Of a stretch of DNA of 6,236 nt, positions 5,777 to 6,236 are shown piece by piece (positions within the stretch are counted from its first letter, which is position 1; each line of letters starts with the position of its first letter). A program made the translations under genes and the position numbers. The stretch lies in the NCBI GenBank assembly GCA_019694835.1, contig JAIBBE010000128.1, positions 1-6,236 of the forward strand, given 5' to 3'. Under the pieces are notes generated by a model. The model was given only the letters and a program-made list of their open reading frames with translations, ran no database searches and was not told the origin of the DNA. Source of the stretch: Fimbriimonadaceae bacterium (GTDB lineage Bacteria; Armatimonadota; Fimbriimonadia; Fimbriimonadales; Fimbriimonadaceae).

Positions 5777-6236
5777 TCACCGGGCGTTTGACGGCGCCAT
5801 GACGGTTTCACGAAACTCCGCAGTTGTGCTGAACCGGATCGCCACCAGGTCAACGCTCAGGGTCTCAGCAAGCGAAGCGTCCCGCACGAAGACCCGGTCG
5901 CCGACGAAAAGCCTGCGCTCCGTGGCGGCATTTCCGGAGCCTGGATTTTCGAGCTTGACCGTCACCGAGTTGCCGTGGATGTCCAAGACGGACAGCCGAT
6001 CTCCCGACGAGAACTCGTGTGAACCGGTTTTGACGACACGAAAGACCCTCGTGCTGCTCGTGTGGTCCGCTTCAGTTCGTCCAGAGATGCCCAGCCCGCT
6101 CGACGACGCCGTGAGGAACTGCTCGTAGTTCACGTTCATGACCTTGCAGAGCAGAACAAAGACAGCGTGTCCGACCGCCTCGTCGACCGCCGCGGCGAGC
6201 CCGTGTGAAACGGTGGCTTTGTCGTAGTACACCCCA
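5777..6236 (-). CDS. C-terminal part of an unidentified, possibly CsgG-like protein
   Basis: About 152 codons are visible and the frame stays open to the window edge. A GTG at 6232 could be a start, but the text around it (GVYYDKATVSHGLAAAVDEA) reads like mid-protein, so the gene is treated as cut. The first visible part is a helix (about 8-31) of the kind that closes CsgG-type domains, where an Ala-rich helix with AVDEAV precedes the end of the domain. The remainder is rich in short beta strands with two similar turns, SSGDRLSVLD and FVGDRVFVRD, suggesting a small beta-barrel tail. No cysteine or membrane motif defines its place. The link to the CsgG group is inferred from this helix and from the neighbouring LpoB-like genes. 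It may also be an unrelated exported protein. It ends 117 bases before the first lipoprotein gene. Confidence 0.6.
   Translation of the reverse strand, partial: GVYYDKATVSHGLAAAVDEAVGHAVFVLLCKVMNVNYEQFLTASSSGLGISGRTEADHTSSTRVFRVVKTGSHEFSSGDRLSVLDIHGNSVTVKLENPGSGNAATERRLFVGDRVFVRDASLAETLSVDLVAIRFSTTAEFRETVMAPSNAR

Overview
The window holds a one-directional gene cluster on the minus strand, read from right to left: (1) the 3' end of a secreted or CsgG-like protein (5777-6236, cut by the window edge); (2) a lipoprotein with an LpoB-like domain (4808-5659); (3) a second, paralogous lipoprotein (4052-4735); (4) a large exported caspase-family (peptidase C14) protein (1338-4022); (5) a single-pass membrane protein with ankyrin repeats (391-1341); (6) a 349-base tail without a convincing gene, holding two hairpins, followed by a terminator-like hairpin at 14-41.

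Spacing suggests that genes 2 to 5 form one operon. The gaps are 72 and 29 bases, and genes 4 and 5 overlap by ATGA. The gap between genes 1 and 2 is 117 bases, so gene 1 may or may not share the transcript. No convincing promoter was found in that gap.

The organism is a Gram-negative-type bacterium: there are two lipobox signal peptides and a Sec signal peptide. The sequence is moderately GC-rich. Secreted caspase-family proteins, many divergent LpoB-like lipoproteins and ankyrin membrane proteins together are reminiscent of Planctomycetota, possibly Phycisphaerae. This is an inference from gene content, not from a marker gene.

The main point of interest is a shared architectural theme. Both lipoproteins carry an LpoB/TolB-N/CsgG-type alpha/beta domain. 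The long N-terminal part of the caspase-family protein appears to be built from two tandem copies of a module made of a similar alpha/beta domain plus a small ferredoxin-like domain. Every product in the operon is predicted to be exported or to face the periplasm: two lipid-anchored sensors or scaffolds, one soluble protease-like protein with an intact His/Cys pair, and one membrane-tethered ankyrin scaffold. This looks like an envelope-located caspase module. I know of no described system with this layout, and its function is inferred only.
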